Counted from the stretch's first letter, positions 43,066 through 52,391 are shown. The stretch is DNA of 64,000 nucleotides from Pseudomonadota bacterium (GCA_021325655.1 JAJPGT010000025.1:1-64000); one strand, 5' to 3'. Notes: a model not told the origin generated them from the letters alone. Translations and numbers: made by a program.

Positions 43066-44643
43066 ATGTACGGCCCACTGCGCGCGCTGGCCCGGGCCTC
43101 GCTGATCGTCCTGCTCGGCTTCATCGCCAGCCGGCTGCTGGGGCTGGTGCGCAATGCAGTGCTGCTCAGCTACTTCGGCACTAGCCGCGAGTACGACGCC
43201 TTCCTCTCCGCAATTGCGATCCCGGACCTGGTCTTCCAGGTGCTGGCCGGGGGCGCTGTCGGCTCCGCCTTCATCCCCGTGTTCAAAACGCTGCTCGGCC
43301 GGGGCGAGCGGGATGCGGCCTGGCGCCTGGTCAACACCGTGATCACCGTGGCCGGCATCAGCCTGGGCCTCGTGGCCGCGGTCCTGGCGCTCTTCTCCCG
43401 GCCGCTGATGGAAGTGGTGATCCCCGGCCGTGACCCGGCGTTCAAGGACCTGGCGGCGTCGCTCACCCGCATCATGCTCATTTCGCCGGTCCTGTTCGCC
43501 ATGAGCGGCTTCGTCACCAGTGTCCTGCAATCGTACCAGCGCTTCGGCTGGGCGGCTCTGGCCCCGGTGTTCTACAACCTGGCGATCATCAGCACTGCGG
43601 CGCTGCTCACGCCCTGGTTCGGCATCTACGCCGCGGCCTACGGGGTGGTGCTGGGCGCGCTGCTGCACCTGCTCATCCAGGTGCCCGTCGCCCGCCGCTA
43701 CGGCTGGCGCTGGAGCACGGGGATCAGCCTGCGAGACACAGCAGTGCATGAGGTGGGCCGACTGTTCGCGCCGCGGATGCTCGGGCTAGCCGTGGTGCAG
43801 CTCAACCAGCTCACCAACGTCGTCCTGGTCTCGTTCATCGCCGTGGTCGGCAGCCTCACCGCGCTGAACGTCGCCTGGATCGTGCTGATGGCGCCGCTGG
43901 TGATCGCAATGGCGGTGGGCACCGCGCTATTCCCAACCCTGGCAGAGGCGGGCGCCGACAACCGGGGCGACGAGCTGCGAGATCTGTTCTCGCTGGCGTT
44001 GCGGATGATCCTGTTCATCACCGTCCCGATGAGCCTCGGGATCATCGTGCTGGCCACACCGCTGGTCCGGCTCCTGTTCGAGCGCGGCGAGTTCGGCCCG
44101 ACCTCCACCGCGATGACCGCCTACGTGCTCAGCCTGTACGCGATCGGGCTGGCCGGCCACGCCACGGTAGAGATCGCCGACCGCGTGTTCTACGCGCTGC
44201 ACGATACCGCCACCCCGGTCCGTGTGGCCGTGGGCGCGGTCAGCACGAACATCGTGCTGAGCCTGATCCTGATGCACACCCCGTTGTCGTATGGCGGACT
44301 GGCGCTCGCCAACTCCTTCGCCGCGCTGCTGGAGGCAGGTCTGCTGGCCTGGCTCCTGTCCGGCCGCCTCCATGGCTGGGGTGTGGAGCTCGGGCTGCGG
44401 CGCATCAGCCGCTCGCTGGCTGGCTTCCTGGCGGCAGCGGCCCCGATGGGCGCGGTCAGCTATGGCCTGCTGCTGCTCCTCACCGCCCGGCTGGACACCA
44501 CGCACCTGGCAGCACAGGTGCTGCTCGTCGCGATCGTTGCGGGCGTCGGCACGCTGGTCTACCTCGGGCTATCTGCCGTATTCGGCTCCGAGGAGCTGGC
44601 GACCTTGCTCCAGCTCGTCCGCCCGCGCAGCCGGGCGGCGTGA
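43066..44643 (+). CDS. murJ: Lipid II flippase MurJ
   Basis: A 525-residue MOP-family protein with 14 predicted helices that flips lipid II across the membrane. FIASRLLGLVRNAVLLSYFGTSREYDAFLSAIAIPDLVFQVLAGGAVGSAFIPVF is typical of the N-terminal lobe, and ERGEFGPTSTAMTAYVLSLYAIGLAGHATVEIADRVFYALHDTATP of the C-terminal lobe. ATG 43066 is chosen for the family start and the TGGTGAGG site; the open frame upstream lies within gatD. Its position after MurT and GatD links amidation and export of the same precursor. Confidence 0.9.
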   Translation: MYGPLRALARASLIVLLGFIASRLLGLVRNAVLLSYFGTSREYDAFLSAIAIPDLVFQVLAGGAVGSAFIPVFKTLLGRGERDAAWRLVNTVITVAGISLGLVAAVLALFSRPLMEVVIPGRDPAFKDLAASLTRIMLISPVLFAMSGFVTSVLQSYQRFGWAALAPVFYNLAIISTAALLTPWFGIYAAAYGVVLGALLHLLIQVPVARRYGWRWSTGISLRDTAVHEVGRLFAPRMLGLAVVQLNQLTNVVLVSFIAVVGSLTALNVAWIVLMAPLVIAMAVGTALFPTLAEAGADNRGDELRDLFSLALRMILFITVPMSLGIIVLATPLVRLLFERGEFGPTSTAMTAYVLSLYAIGLAGHATVEIADRVFYALHDTATPVRVAVGAVSTNIVLSLILMHTPLSYGGLALANSFAALLEAGLLAWLLSGRLHGWGVELGLRRISRSLAGFLAAAAPMGAVSYGLLLLLTARLDTTHLAAQVLLVAIVAGVGTLVYLGLSAVFGSEELATLLQLVRPRSRAA

Positions 44644-44741
44644 TCTGCCTTGCAGTGCTTCATGCTGCCGCCACCCGTATCCGGCGCTCCCCGTCTCCGT
44701 TGTAGAGGCAGGAGGGACGCGCTGGAGCGGGGCGCCTGCCG

Positions 44742-45335
44742 GTGACAGGTCCCGTGCCAGACGACGAGCGCTCCGGGGACAGGGCTGGACCGGACGCTGA
44801 ACAGGCGCTCATCTGTGGCCTGAAGGCACGCGACGCAGCGGCGATTCGGCAAGTCTACCGGCTCTACGCCGACGCGATCTACCGGTTTGCGCTGTACCAG
44901 CTTGGTGACCAGGCTGCGGCGGAAGACGTCGTGGGCGAGGTGTTCCTACGCATGCTGAGTACCATCGACCGCTACGAGTACCGCGGCGTTCCCCTCCAGG
45001 CGTACCTGTATCGGATCGCCCGCAACCTGATCGTCGATCAGCAGCGGCGGCAGGGCCGCTTCGCCTCGCTCGATGCCCCCCCCGAACGGCTGGCGCTGTC
45101 GCAGAACCCGGCCCAGCTTGCTGAGCAGCGACTCGCCTGGGAGGACCTGCGCCACGCACTGCGTGAGCTGACCGAGGAGCAGCGCCAGGTAGTGCTGCTC
45201 AAGTTCGTGGAGGACCTGGACAACAAGCAGGTGGCCGAGATCATGGGCAAGAACGAAGGCTCGGTGAAATCGCTGCAGCACCGAGCCCTGGGCGCGCTAC
45301 GCCGCATCCTGGAGCGACAGCCCCGTGGCACTTGA
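44742..45335 (+). CDS. ECF-type RNA polymerase sigma factor
   Basis: A 197-residue sigma-70 family factor with only regions 2 and 4. Region 2 (about 35-105) includes YRLYADAIYRFALYQLGDQAAAEDVVGEVFLRML and LYRIARNLIVDQQRR. Region 4 (about 135-188) includes LTEEQRQVVLLKFVEDLDNKQVAEIMGKNEGSVKSLQHRAL. It should direct a small regulon, perhaps envelope-related given its partner. GTG 44742 is the best start, though the ribosome-binding stretch AGGAGGGA lies about 25 bases upstream. It overlaps the next gene by 11 bases. Confidence 0.88.
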   Translation: MTGPVPDDERSGDRAGPDAEQALICGLKARDAAAIRQVYRLYADAIYRFALYQLGDQAAAEDVVGEVFLRMLSTIDRYEYRGVPLQAYLYRIARNLIVDQQRRQGRFASLDAPPERLALSQNPAQLAEQRLAWEDLRHALRELTEEQRQVVLLKFVEDLDNKQVAEIMGKNEGSVKSLQHRALGALRRILERQPRGT

Positions 45336-46833
45336 CGAAGAGCAGCTCGAGGCGATCCTGAGCCGCTTTCTGGCCGATGAGCCGCTGGAGGCGCTGCTGA
45401 CCGACCTGCCACTGGAGGAGCGGGTGGAGGCGGAGGAGACACTGCGGCTGCTAGCGCGGATTCGCCAGGCGGAGCGGCCCGCGCTCTCGGCAGCGGCCGT
45501 GGCCCGCCACGAGCGCATGCTCATGCAGCACGCCGCGGGGCCTGGCGCAGGGCTCTCGGCCAGGCCTGCCCCACCCGAGAACGCTGGCTGGCTCCGATGG
45601 CTGCCCTGGCGCCTGGGCGCAGTGCCCGCCGCGGTGGCGGCGGCGATCACTATTGTGGTGCTCATGCTGGGAGGGACGCTGTCAGCCGCGGCGAGCAGCC
45701 TGCCCTCCAGTCCGCTGTACTCGGTCAAGCTGGCCACCGAGCAGCTTCAGCTCGCCCTGGCGTTCAACGACGAGACGCGCGCCCGAGTACACCTGGCGCT
45801 CGCCGAGCACCGGCTGGCGGAGGCGGAGCGCCTGGCGCAGAGCGAAGGCGCTGGCAGCCCCGACGAACTCGAGCGGCTGCTGCTCTCCGCGCAAGAAAGC
45901 ATCGCACAGGCGGTCGCGATCGCTCAGCAGATGCGGGGCCCGAGCGCGATTGCACTGCTGACCGATCTCTCCGGCGTGGTTACCTGGGAGCGAACGCTGC
46001 TCGAGGGGCTGCTCCCCGCAGTCCCGCCGCCGCGGCAACCGACCATCGAGCAGGCGATCAGCACCGCGCGTGCGAACCAGGCAGAGGTCCAGCAGGTGCT
46101 GCAGGAGCGCGTTTCGGAGACGATTACCGCGCCCGGTACGCCGCCCGAGACCGAGGCGCCAGCCCCCGTGGGCAGCGCGACGCCCGAGCCAGCACCGCCC
46201 ACAGCGACCACAGAGCAGGCCGGGCTCGGCGCTGCCAGCCGCGCGGCTGGCCTGATCCCACAAGCGCCGGAGGCGGTCGAACATGTCGGGGCCGCACCGC
46301 CAGCACTGGCCGCCGCTTCAGCGGCGACCGCTGCTCCCCAGCGCCCGCAACCCGCCGAGCCCGGCGCGCATCCCACCAGCTCGCCCCGGAAAACACCGAG
46401 AGGCAAGAGGCACCCGGCTCCAACCCAGGCTCCAGCCGCGAATACTGGCCCTGGGTCGCCAGCCGCGTCGCCCGGCCAGGGGCGCGAGGGCTCGCCTGCG
46501 GGCAAAGACAAGGACAACCCTTGGGACAACGGCCATGCCGGTGGCCCGGACGCCCGCCCGCCAGACGCCGACGGCCAGCATGCTCGCCCCGCAGCAGAAG
46601 ACCTCTCCGCTGGAGCGAGGTCTGGGCCGCCGTACTGGATCGTGCCGACGCCGACCGTCGAGCCGCCGGCGGGCAGCGGGGACCGAGCGTCTCGGTCAGC
46701 CGGGGCAGGGACGAAGGCCGGCCAGGGCGAGAAGTCGAAGCCTGGCCTGGGCCCGAACATGGACTCCGGCGCGAAAAAGGCCGGCCTCAGCCCCCCGGAT
46801 GGGCCCGACAGGAAGGCCAGCGGCCACCACTGA
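45325..46833 (+). CDS. DUF5667 membrane protein, presumed partner of the ECF sigma factor
   Basis: A 502-residue single-pass protein. Residues 1-90 are cytoplasmic and acidic-helical (DEEQLEAILSRFLADEPLEALLTDLP), followed by one membrane span (about 99-124). The DUF5667 region (PLYSVKLATEQLQLALAFNDETRARVHLALAEHRLAEAERL) lies outside, and then come about 270 residues of Pro/Ala/Gly-rich, disordered sequence. Such proteins are encoded beside ECF sigma factors and are proposed to control them, but no canonical zinc anti-sigma motif (HxxxCxxC) is visible. The GTG start at 45325 lies within the sigma gene, so the two are translated together. Confidence 0.72.
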   Translation: MALDEEQLEAILSRFLADEPLEALLTDLPLEERVEAEETLRLLARIRQAERPALSAAAVARHERMLMQHAAGPGAGLSARPAPPENAGWLRWLPWRLGAVPAAVAAAITIVVLMLGGTLSAAASSLPSSPLYSVKLATEQLQLALAFNDETRARVHLALAEHRLAEAERLAQSEGAGSPDELERLLLSAQESIAQAVAIAQQMRGPSAIALLTDLSGVVTWERTLLEGLLPAVPPPRQPTIEQAISTARANQAEVQQVLQERVSETITAPGTPPETEAPAPVGSATPEPAPPTATTEQAGLGAASRAAGLIPQAPEAVEHVGAAPPALAAASAATAAPQRPQPAEPGAHPTSSPRKTPRGKRHPAPTQAPAANTGPGSPAASPGQGREGSPAGKDKDNPWDNGHAGGPDARPPDADGQHARPAAEDLSAGARSGPPYWIVPTPTVEPPAGSGDRASRSAGAGTKAGQGEKSKPGLGPNMDSGAKKAGLSPPDGPDRKASGHH

Positions 46834-46850
46834 TCGCTGTCGGCCGCTGC

Positions 46851-47027
46851 TCACCGCCCCCGCGGGGCGTGCGTCATTCCGGGCATCCAGGTGTCCCGGG
46901 TACACAACGGAGCGCAGAGCTGCAGGTCCGCCTGGGGCCGCCGCGGCTGATAGAGCTGCTGAGCCAGCCCCAGGCACGTCGCCATGATGGCGAGACCAAC
47001 GGCTACCAATACCATGAGATCGCGCAT
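46851..47027 (-). CDS. Possible 58-residue single-span membrane protein
   Basis: ATG 47027 starts a peptide with a hydrophobic N-terminal helix (MVLVAVGLAIMATCLGLA) and a polar tail with two cysteines (LQLCAPLCTRDTW). A GGGAG lies 9-10 bases upstream of the ATG. It is in the same direction as glcF but 138 bases beyond it. Without homologs this is only a candidate; the rest of 46834-47164 holds nothing else I can see. Confidence 0.35.
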   Translation of the reverse strand: MRDLMVLVAVGLAIMATCLGLAQQLYQPRRPQADLQLCAPLCTRDTWMPGMTHAPRGR

Positions 47028-47164
47028 CGTCTTCGCGCTCCCGCTCGCAGCCAGCTCCGGAGCGCCATCCCCGTGCTCCTCGCCCGGCCGATCACCCGGC
47101 GCTGAGCGAACCTCGCGGGCCGCTCGCGCTGACGTGAGCCGGAGACCTCAGGATCGCCAGCGCC

Positions 47165-48544
47165 TCACCTCGGCTCGTCCCCCGTGCGCCGCGCCCCCGA
47201 GACCTCGTGGCGTCCGTTCGAGGCGGCCATCCGGCCAGCCCGGTAAGCGCGATCCAGCAGGTCCACCAGATGAAACACCCGCAGCGGCATCCCGCGCTTG
47301 CGCGCTCCGGACAGGATTTGGAAGGTGCAGCCGGGATTCGAGACCACCAGCGCGTTTACGCCCGTCGCCTGGATATTGTCTATCTTCCACTCCAGGATCT
47401 GGCTGGCGTACTGCGGGTGGGTCAGGTTGTAGATCCCGGCGCTGCCGCAGCAGGTGTCGGACTCCTTCATCTCGACCAGCTCCAGGCCCGGGATGGCCCG
47501 CAGGAGCTCCCGCGGCTGGTTGCGCACCCCCTGGCCGTGCACCAGGTGGCAGGCGTCCTGGTAGGTCACCCGCTCGCGCACCGCACCGAGCGTCTCGGTC
47601 CGCAGCCCGAGCTGCGCCAGGAACTCGCTGACGTCCTTGACCTTGCGACTGAACCCGGCGGCCCGCTCGGCCCAGGCCGGGTCGTCCTCCAGCAGGTGGC
47701 CATACTCCTTCATCGCTGAGCCGCAGCCGGCCGCGTTGACGATAATCGCGTCCGGGCTCGTCCGCTCGAACGCCTCGATGTTCTGGCGCGCGAGCGTCTG
47801 GGCCGACGCCCTGTCGCCGGTGTGCGCGTGCAGCGCGCCACAGCACTTCTGATCAGGTGGGGTGACGACTTCACAGCCATTCGCGGCCAGCACCCGCACC
47901 GTCGCCGCGTTCGTCTCCCCCATGAACTGGCTCATGACACAGCCGCTGAGGAAGGCCACTCGGGCCCGCTGCTCTCCGATCGCCGGGACGACAGGTGGGA
48001 TCCGCACCTTGGCGATGCCGCCCTGGAGCGGCGGCATCATCGCCTCCAACGAGTCCAGCCCACCAGGCAGGACCTTGAGCAGCCCGGAGCGGCGGATCAG
48101 CGTTTGCAGCCCGGACTTCTGGTAGGCCCGCATCGCCAGCCCGACCGCGTCCAGGGCCGCGTTCGAGGTGAACAGGGTGTTGAGCACCGCGCGGCCGATC
48201 GTGCGCTCCGCCTTGCTCGGCGGCGGAGTGGCGGCACGTGCCGCCTCGATGATCTTGCCGTACTGCACTCCCGAGGAACAGGCGGTCTCACAGGCGCGGC
48301 AGTCCAGGCAGGCGTAGATATGCTCCCGGAAGTGTGGATCGTCGGCGGAGATTTTGTTCTCGTAGACCATCCGCACCTGGTAGATGCGGCCGCGCGGCGA
48401 GTCCATCTCGACCCCGAGCAGCCGATAGGTGGGGCAGGCGTCCAGACACAGACCACAGTGCACGCACTGCTTGAGCAGCCGCTTATTGATCTCCAGTCCG
48501 GGTCTCTGCTCCGCTCTCTCGCGCGGCCGCTCCTCGATCGCCAT
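47165..48544 (-). CDS. glcF: Glycolate oxidase iron-sulfur subunit
   Basis: A 459-residue electron-transfer subunit. Two ferredoxin-type [4Fe-4S] sites use C27, C30, C33, C37 and C79, C82, C85, C89. Two CCG repeats follow (PDQKCCGALHAHTG and SDTCCGSAGIYN), the heterodisulfide-reductase-like domains of the family. It should accept electrons from the GlcD/GlcE flavoproteins and pass them to the quinone pool. The start at ATG 48544 has a GGAGAG site, 13 bases after the glcE stop. Confidence 0.88.
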   Translation of the reverse strand: MAIEERPRERAEQRPGLEINKRLLKQCVHCGLCLDACPTYRLLGVEMDSPRGRIYQVRMVYENKISADDPHFREHIYACLDCRACETACSSGVQYGKIIEAARAATPPPSKAERTIGRAVLNTLFTSNAALDAVGLAMRAYQKSGLQTLIRRSGLLKVLPGGLDSLEAMMPPLQGGIAKVRIPPVVPAIGEQRARVAFLSGCVMSQFMGETNAATVRVLAANGCEVVTPPDQKCCGALHAHTGDRASAQTLARQNIEAFERTSPDAIIVNAAGCGSAMKEYGHLLEDDPAWAERAAGFSRKVKDVSEFLAQLGLRTETLGAVRERVTYQDACHLVHGQGVRNQPRELLRAIPGLELVEMKESDTCCGSAGIYNLTHPQYASQILEWKIDNIQATGVNALVVSNPGCTFQILSGARKRGMPLRVFHLVDLLDRAYRAGRMAASNGRHEVSGARRTGDEPR

Positions 48545-48557
48545 CGTCTCTCCTCGC

Positions 48558-49877
48558 CTAGATGTGGGCCACGAACCGGCCGCGATTGAGCGTCCCGCGC
48601 GGATCGAGCTGCTCCTTCAGTGCTCGCATCACCCGCAGCGACGGCCCGACGTCGCCCCACACGTCTACGCGCGCCTTGAGCGCGGGCGGCGCAGCCTCAA
48701 CGACCAGGCTGCCGCCCTCGGCCACCGCCCAGGCCCGCGCCCGCTCCACCAGCGCCGCCACCGCGCCGAGCGTGTCGTCGCTCCAGCCAGCAGGGGGCGC
48801 CAGCCGAGCGTACGTCACCCCGCTGCCCATCCGCCCCTGCAGGCTCGCCGGCATCCCCGCCTCGGCCGCCAGTGTCCGAAGCTGGCCGAGCGCGGCGGTG
48901 GCGCGGGAGATCGGGACCGCCAGCCGCAGGAGGACCTGGTCGCCCTCCGCGCTTGCGTGGTCGGCCATCCGCGTCCAGAGCTCGGCGCACTCGCCCGGCA
49001 GCCGCTGCACCTCCGTCGCGCCGGCACTGCCAAACAGCCGCTCCACGTCGGCCACCTGCCGCGCCAGCGCCCGCTCGGAGCCGCCGAGCCGCGCCGCCAG
49101 CAGCCAGCGGCCGGGGCCAGGGTCTACCGCTGCCACGGAGGCCGCGGCGCTCGGGCTCAGCGCATCGAGCGCGAGTGGCCCGAGCGGGGAATGCAGCAGC
49201 TCGCTGACCGCTGCGGCCATGCCCTCAGGGGGGAACGCGGCCAGCAGCGTCGCCTGTGCCGGTGGCAGCGGCCAGAGCTTGAACGACAGCTCGACCACGA
49301 TCCCCACGGTGCCGAGCGAGCCGATGTACAGCTTGTTCAGATCATAGCCGGCAACATTCTTCACCACCCGACCGCCGGCCTTGCTCACCACGCCGTCGGC
49401 GTTGACCACCCGCGTTCCAATCACCAGGTCGCGCGCCGAGCCGTAGGCGAGCCGCAGCGGACCGCTGGCATTGGAGGCGATGATCCCGCCGAGGGTGGAG
49501 CGCTCGGCTCGCGGCGGGTCCAGCGCCAGGAACTGCCCCTCGGCCCGCAGCAGCCGCTGCACCTCGCCCAGCGTCGCCCCCGCCTGGATGGTGAGCGTCA
49601 GGTCGGCCGGCTCGTAGTCGATCACCCGGTTCAGGCCGGTCGTCTGCACCAGAATGTCGGCCGCCGCGGGCGGGAAGCCGAGCCCCATGCGGGTGCCACC
49701 CCCGCGGGGGATCACGCCCAGGCCGTCCTGGTTCGCCTGTGCCACCACCTGGCTCAGCTCCTCGACCGAGGCCGGGGCACAGACATAGCCCGGCAGGACA
49801 CCATCGACAGCCAGGGCTCGGTCCGCCTCGCTCGTTCGCCGCCAGCCGGTCACCTGGAGCCGCTGGTCAATTGACAT
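48558..49877 (-). CDS. glcE: Glycolate oxidase FAD-binding subunit GlcE
   Basis: A 439-residue FAD-linked oxidase of the PCMH/vanillyl-alcohol oxidase type. IPRGGGTRMGLG and the FAD loop RAERSTLGGIIASNASGPLRLAYGSARDLVIGTRVVNADG mark the flavin domain. It differs from GlcD by being shorter and by lacking the GxGxLH-type catalytic end, as expected for GlcE. ATG 49877 begins 3 bases after the glcD stop, so glcDEF is one operon. Confidence 0.87.
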   Translation of the reverse strand: MSIDQRLQVTGWRRTSEADRALAVDGVLPGYVCAPASVEELSQVVAQANQDGLGVIPRGGGTRMGLGFPPAAADILVQTTGLNRVIDYEPADLTLTIQAGATLGEVQRLLRAEGQFLALDPPRAERSTLGGIIASNASGPLRLAYGSARDLVIGTRVVNADGVVSKAGGRVVKNVAGYDLNKLYIGSLGTVGIVVELSFKLWPLPPAQATLLAAFPPEGMAAAVSELLHSPLGPLALDALSPSAAASVAAVDPGPGRWLLAARLGGSERALARQVADVERLFGSAGATEVQRLPGECAELWTRMADHASAEGDQVLLRLAVPISRATAALGQLRTLAAEAGMPASLQGRMGSGVTYARLAPPAGWSDDTLGAVAALVERARAWAVAEGGSLVVEAAPPALKARVDVWGDVGPSLRVMRALKEQLDPRGTLNRGRFVAHI

Positions 49878-49880
49878 CGC

Positions 49881-51329
49881 TCACCATCCCACCGCCGCGC
49901 CCCGGCGCGGGAGCATCTCCAGGCAGCGGCCCGGAGTGGGGAACACCTTGCCAGGATTGCAGCGCTCCTCCGGGTCCAGGGCGCGCTTGACCCTGCGCAT
50001 CACCTCCAGGTCGGCCTCGGTGAAGATCAGCGGCATCAGGTCGTTCTTTTCCATCCCGATACCGTGCTCCCCGCTCAGCGAGCCGCCTACCTCGGCGCAG
50101 GTCTGCATAATCTTCGCCCCAACCTCGAGAGTGGTCTTCGTCTGCTCCGGATCGTCGGCATCGAACAGCACCAGCGGGTGCAGATTTCCATCGCCGGCGT
50201 GGAACACGTTGGCGATCCGCAGCCCGAACTCGCGGGAGTACTGTTGGATCTGGTCCAGTACGTCGGGTAGCCTGCTGCGCGGAACGACGCCGTCAACGGT
50301 GTAATAGTCGGGGGTGATCCGCCCAATGGCGCCAAAGGCGCCCTTGCGCCCGGCCCAGAGCGCCGCCCGCTCCTTGTCCGACTGCGCCACCCGCACGCTC
50401 AGCGCGCGGTGCTCCTGGCAGAGCGTGGCGATCCGGTCCGCCAGCTCGTCCAGCTCGTCGCGCAGCCCCTCCAGCTCCACCAGCAGCACCGCCTCGGCGT
50501 CGATCGGATACCCGGCCGGCTTGGACAGTTCGATCGCCCGGATCGTCAGGTTGTCCATCATCTCCAGCGCCGCTGGGACGATCCGGGCGCCGATGATCGC
50601 CGCCACCGCAGCGGAGGCGTCGCGCACGGTCGGGAAGATCGCGAGCAGCGTCTTGACCGCCTCGGCGACGGGCACGAGCCGGGAGATGATCTGCGTCACC
50701 AGCCCCAGCGTTCCCTCTGAGCCGACGAACAGCCCGGTCAGGTCGTAGCCCGGCTCATCCAGCGCCTTGCCGCCGGTGGTGATCACCTCGCCATCCGGGA
50801 GCACGATCTCCAATCCGATGGTGTGGTTCGTCGTTACGCCGTAGCGGAGCGTGTGCGGGCCGCCAGAATTCTCGCCCACGTTCCCACCCACGGTGCACGC
50901 CTTCTGGCTGGAAGGGTCGGGCACGTACTGCAAGCCATACGGCGCCGCCGCCTGGCTCAGCCGCAGGTTCACCACCCCCGGCTCGACGGTAGCGCGCAGG
51001 TTGTCGACGTCGATCTTCAGAATTCGATTCATCCGGGCGAAGCTAATCAGCAGTCCGCCGTCGCGCGGGATCGCCCCGCCCGACAGTCCAGTGCCCGCGC
51101 CACGCGCGGTATAGGGAACGTTCCACCGGTTGGCGAGGCGCACCAGCGCCGACACCTGCTGAGTAGAGGTGGGAAAGACGACCGCGAGCGGCCGGGACTT
51201 GTCGATGGAGCCGTCGTACTCATAGAGGGCCAGGTCATAGTCGTTCCAGAGCACGCCCGCTTCGCCGACGATCGCTTCCAGCTCGGCAACGAGCTCGGGC
51301 TTGGCGCTGAGAGCGCTGGTGGCGGCCAT
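49881..51329 (-). CDS. glcD: Glycolate/D-lactate oxidase subunit GlcD
   Basis: A 482-residue flavoprotein that oxidises glycolate or a related 2-hydroxy acid. The PCMH-type FAD domain has ARGAGTGLSGGAIP and CTVGGNVGENSGGPHTLRYG, and the catalytic end has NVFHAGDGNLHPLVLFD and GGSLSGEHGIGMEKND with the active-site histidines. D-lactate dehydrogenases look similar, so the substrate is inferred from the GlcE/GlcF neighbours. ATG 51329 follows GGAGGTG; the frame continues upstream without family sequence. Confidence 0.88.
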   Translation of the reverse strand: MAATSALSAKPELVAELEAIVGEAGVLWNDYDLALYEYDGSIDKSRPLAVVFPTSTQQVSALVRLANRWNVPYTARGAGTGLSGGAIPRDGGLLISFARMNRILKIDVDNLRATVEPGVVNLRLSQAAAPYGLQYVPDPSSQKACTVGGNVGENSGGPHTLRYGVTTNHTIGLEIVLPDGEVITTGGKALDEPGYDLTGLFVGSEGTLGLVTQIISRLVPVAEAVKTLLAIFPTVRDASAAVAAIIGARIVPAALEMMDNLTIRAIELSKPAGYPIDAEAVLLVELEGLRDELDELADRIATLCQEHRALSVRVAQSDKERAALWAGRKGAFGAIGRITPDYYTVDGVVPRSRLPDVLDQIQQYSREFGLRIANVFHAGDGNLHPLVLFDADDPEQTKTTLEVGAKIMQTCAEVGGSLSGEHGIGMEKNDLMPLIFTEADLEVMRRVKRALDPEERCNPGKVFPTPGRCLEMLPRRGAAVGW

Positions 51330-51359
51330 GGCGCCCGCACCTCCACGGGGATCGGCAAA

Positions 51360-51365
51360 AGTATA
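51360..51365 (-). promoter_or_regulatory. TATACT -10 element for the glcDEF operon
   Basis: The plus strand AGTATA is TATACT on the minus strand. The predicted start near 51353 gives a leader of about 24 bases containing the GGAGG site. No matching -35 is seen. Confidence 0.5.
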
Positions 51366-51486
51366 CCCGTCCACTCGCCCCCAGGACCGGCGAACGCCCT
51401 GGGAAGCGCGAGCGCGGGCTACCATGTGGCAGGAGGCAGGCGCTGGCATGAGCAGCGCTTCCCAGACGAGACAAGGGGGAGCCGCG

Positions 51487-51903
51487 ATGGCAGTAGTGAC
51501 GGTCCGGAGCGCGGCGGGGCTGCGGCAGGAGATCGAGGCGCGCGGGCACCGGCTGACCGCGGACGAGCCGCTGGACGCCGGCGGCGAGGACAGCGGGCCA
51601 ACGCCCTACGAGCTGTTGCTCGCGGCGCTCGGCGCCTGTACCGCGATCACGCTGCGACTGTACGCGCAGCGCAAAGGGTGGCCGCTGGATGGCGTCGAGG
51701 TCCGACTGGAGCACCGGCGGAGGCACCGCGCGGACTGCGAGGAGTGCGAGGGCCGCGAGGTGCTGCTGGACCAGATCGACAAGCGCATTGAGCTGCGCGG
51801 CCCGCTGACCGACGAGCAGCGCGCCCGGCTGCTGGAGATCGCGGAGCGCTGCCCGGTGCAGCGGACGCTTACCCGCCCGATCCAGATCGTGCCGGCCAGG
51901 TAG
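51487..51903 (+). CDS. OsmC-family protein
   Basis: A 138-residue OsmC/YhfA-type protein. These are usually thiol peroxidases using two cysteines, here C51 (ALGACTAITLRLY) and C122 (ERCPVQRTL). GPTPYELLLAALGAC is the usual helix preceding the peroxidatic Cys. An additional CEEC (84-87) lies in the loop between them and is not typical of all members. ATG 51487 follows GGGGGAG. The next gene begins 11 bases after its stop. Confidence 0.85.
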   Translation: MAVVTVRSAAGLRQEIEARGHRLTADEPLDAGGEDSGPTPYELLLAALGACTAITLRLYAQRKGWPLDGVEVRLEHRRRHRADCEECEGREVLLDQIDKRIELRGPLTDEQRARLLEIAERCPVQRTLTRPIQIVPAR

Positions 51904-51914
51904 CGGGTGGGGTG

Positions 51915-52391
51915 ATGTACGAGGCGATCGTCCGCCAGCTTACCGAGCGCGGGGTGCGCTTTCGGATTCACCGCCACCCGGTCGCCGCGACCGTGGCCGA
52001 GGCCCAGGCCCGGCTTCCCTTTCCCCCCGAGCAGTTCCTCAAGACGCTCGCCTTCAAGGTCCGGGACGGCGGCTGGGTGCTCGCCGCGCTACGCGGGCTG
52101 GACCGGATCGACTACCGCAAGCTGGCGGATGCGGTAGGGGTGAAACGGGCCGAGCTGCACCAGCCGGGGCCGGAGGAGGTGCAGGCCGAGCTCGGCTTCG
52201 CCGTCGGCGGGGTCTGCCCCTTTCCCCCTACCCCTGACACCGTGGTGATCGTGGATCGCGACGCGGCACGCCTGGATGTGGTGTATTGCGGCATCGCCCG
52301 CGAGGACAGCACGCTGGAGATTGGGCTGCGCGATCTTCTCGCGCTGACCAACGCCCGGGTGCAGGCGATCGCGCAATCGCGGCCGGAGTGA
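51915..52391 (+). CDS. YbaK/ProX-type aminoacyl-tRNA deacylase
   Basis: A 158-residue protein of the YbaK/EbsC editing-domain family, which hydrolyses mischarged tRNAs such as Cys-tRNAPro. PPEQFLKTLAFKV holds the conserved lysine, and FAVGGVCPFP is the G-x-x-P motif. ATG 51915 is chosen; the GTG just before it at 51912 is in frame too. Specificity among Cys-, Ala- or other aminoacyl groups cannot be read. Confidence 0.82.
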   Translation: MYEAIVRQLTERGVRFRIHRHPVAATVAEAQARLPFPPEQFLKTLAFKVRDGGWVLAALRGLDRIDYRKLADAVGVKRAELHQPGPEEVQAELGFAVGGVCPFPPTPDTVVIVDRDAARLDVVYCGIAREDSTLEIGLRDLLALTNARVQAIAQSRPE

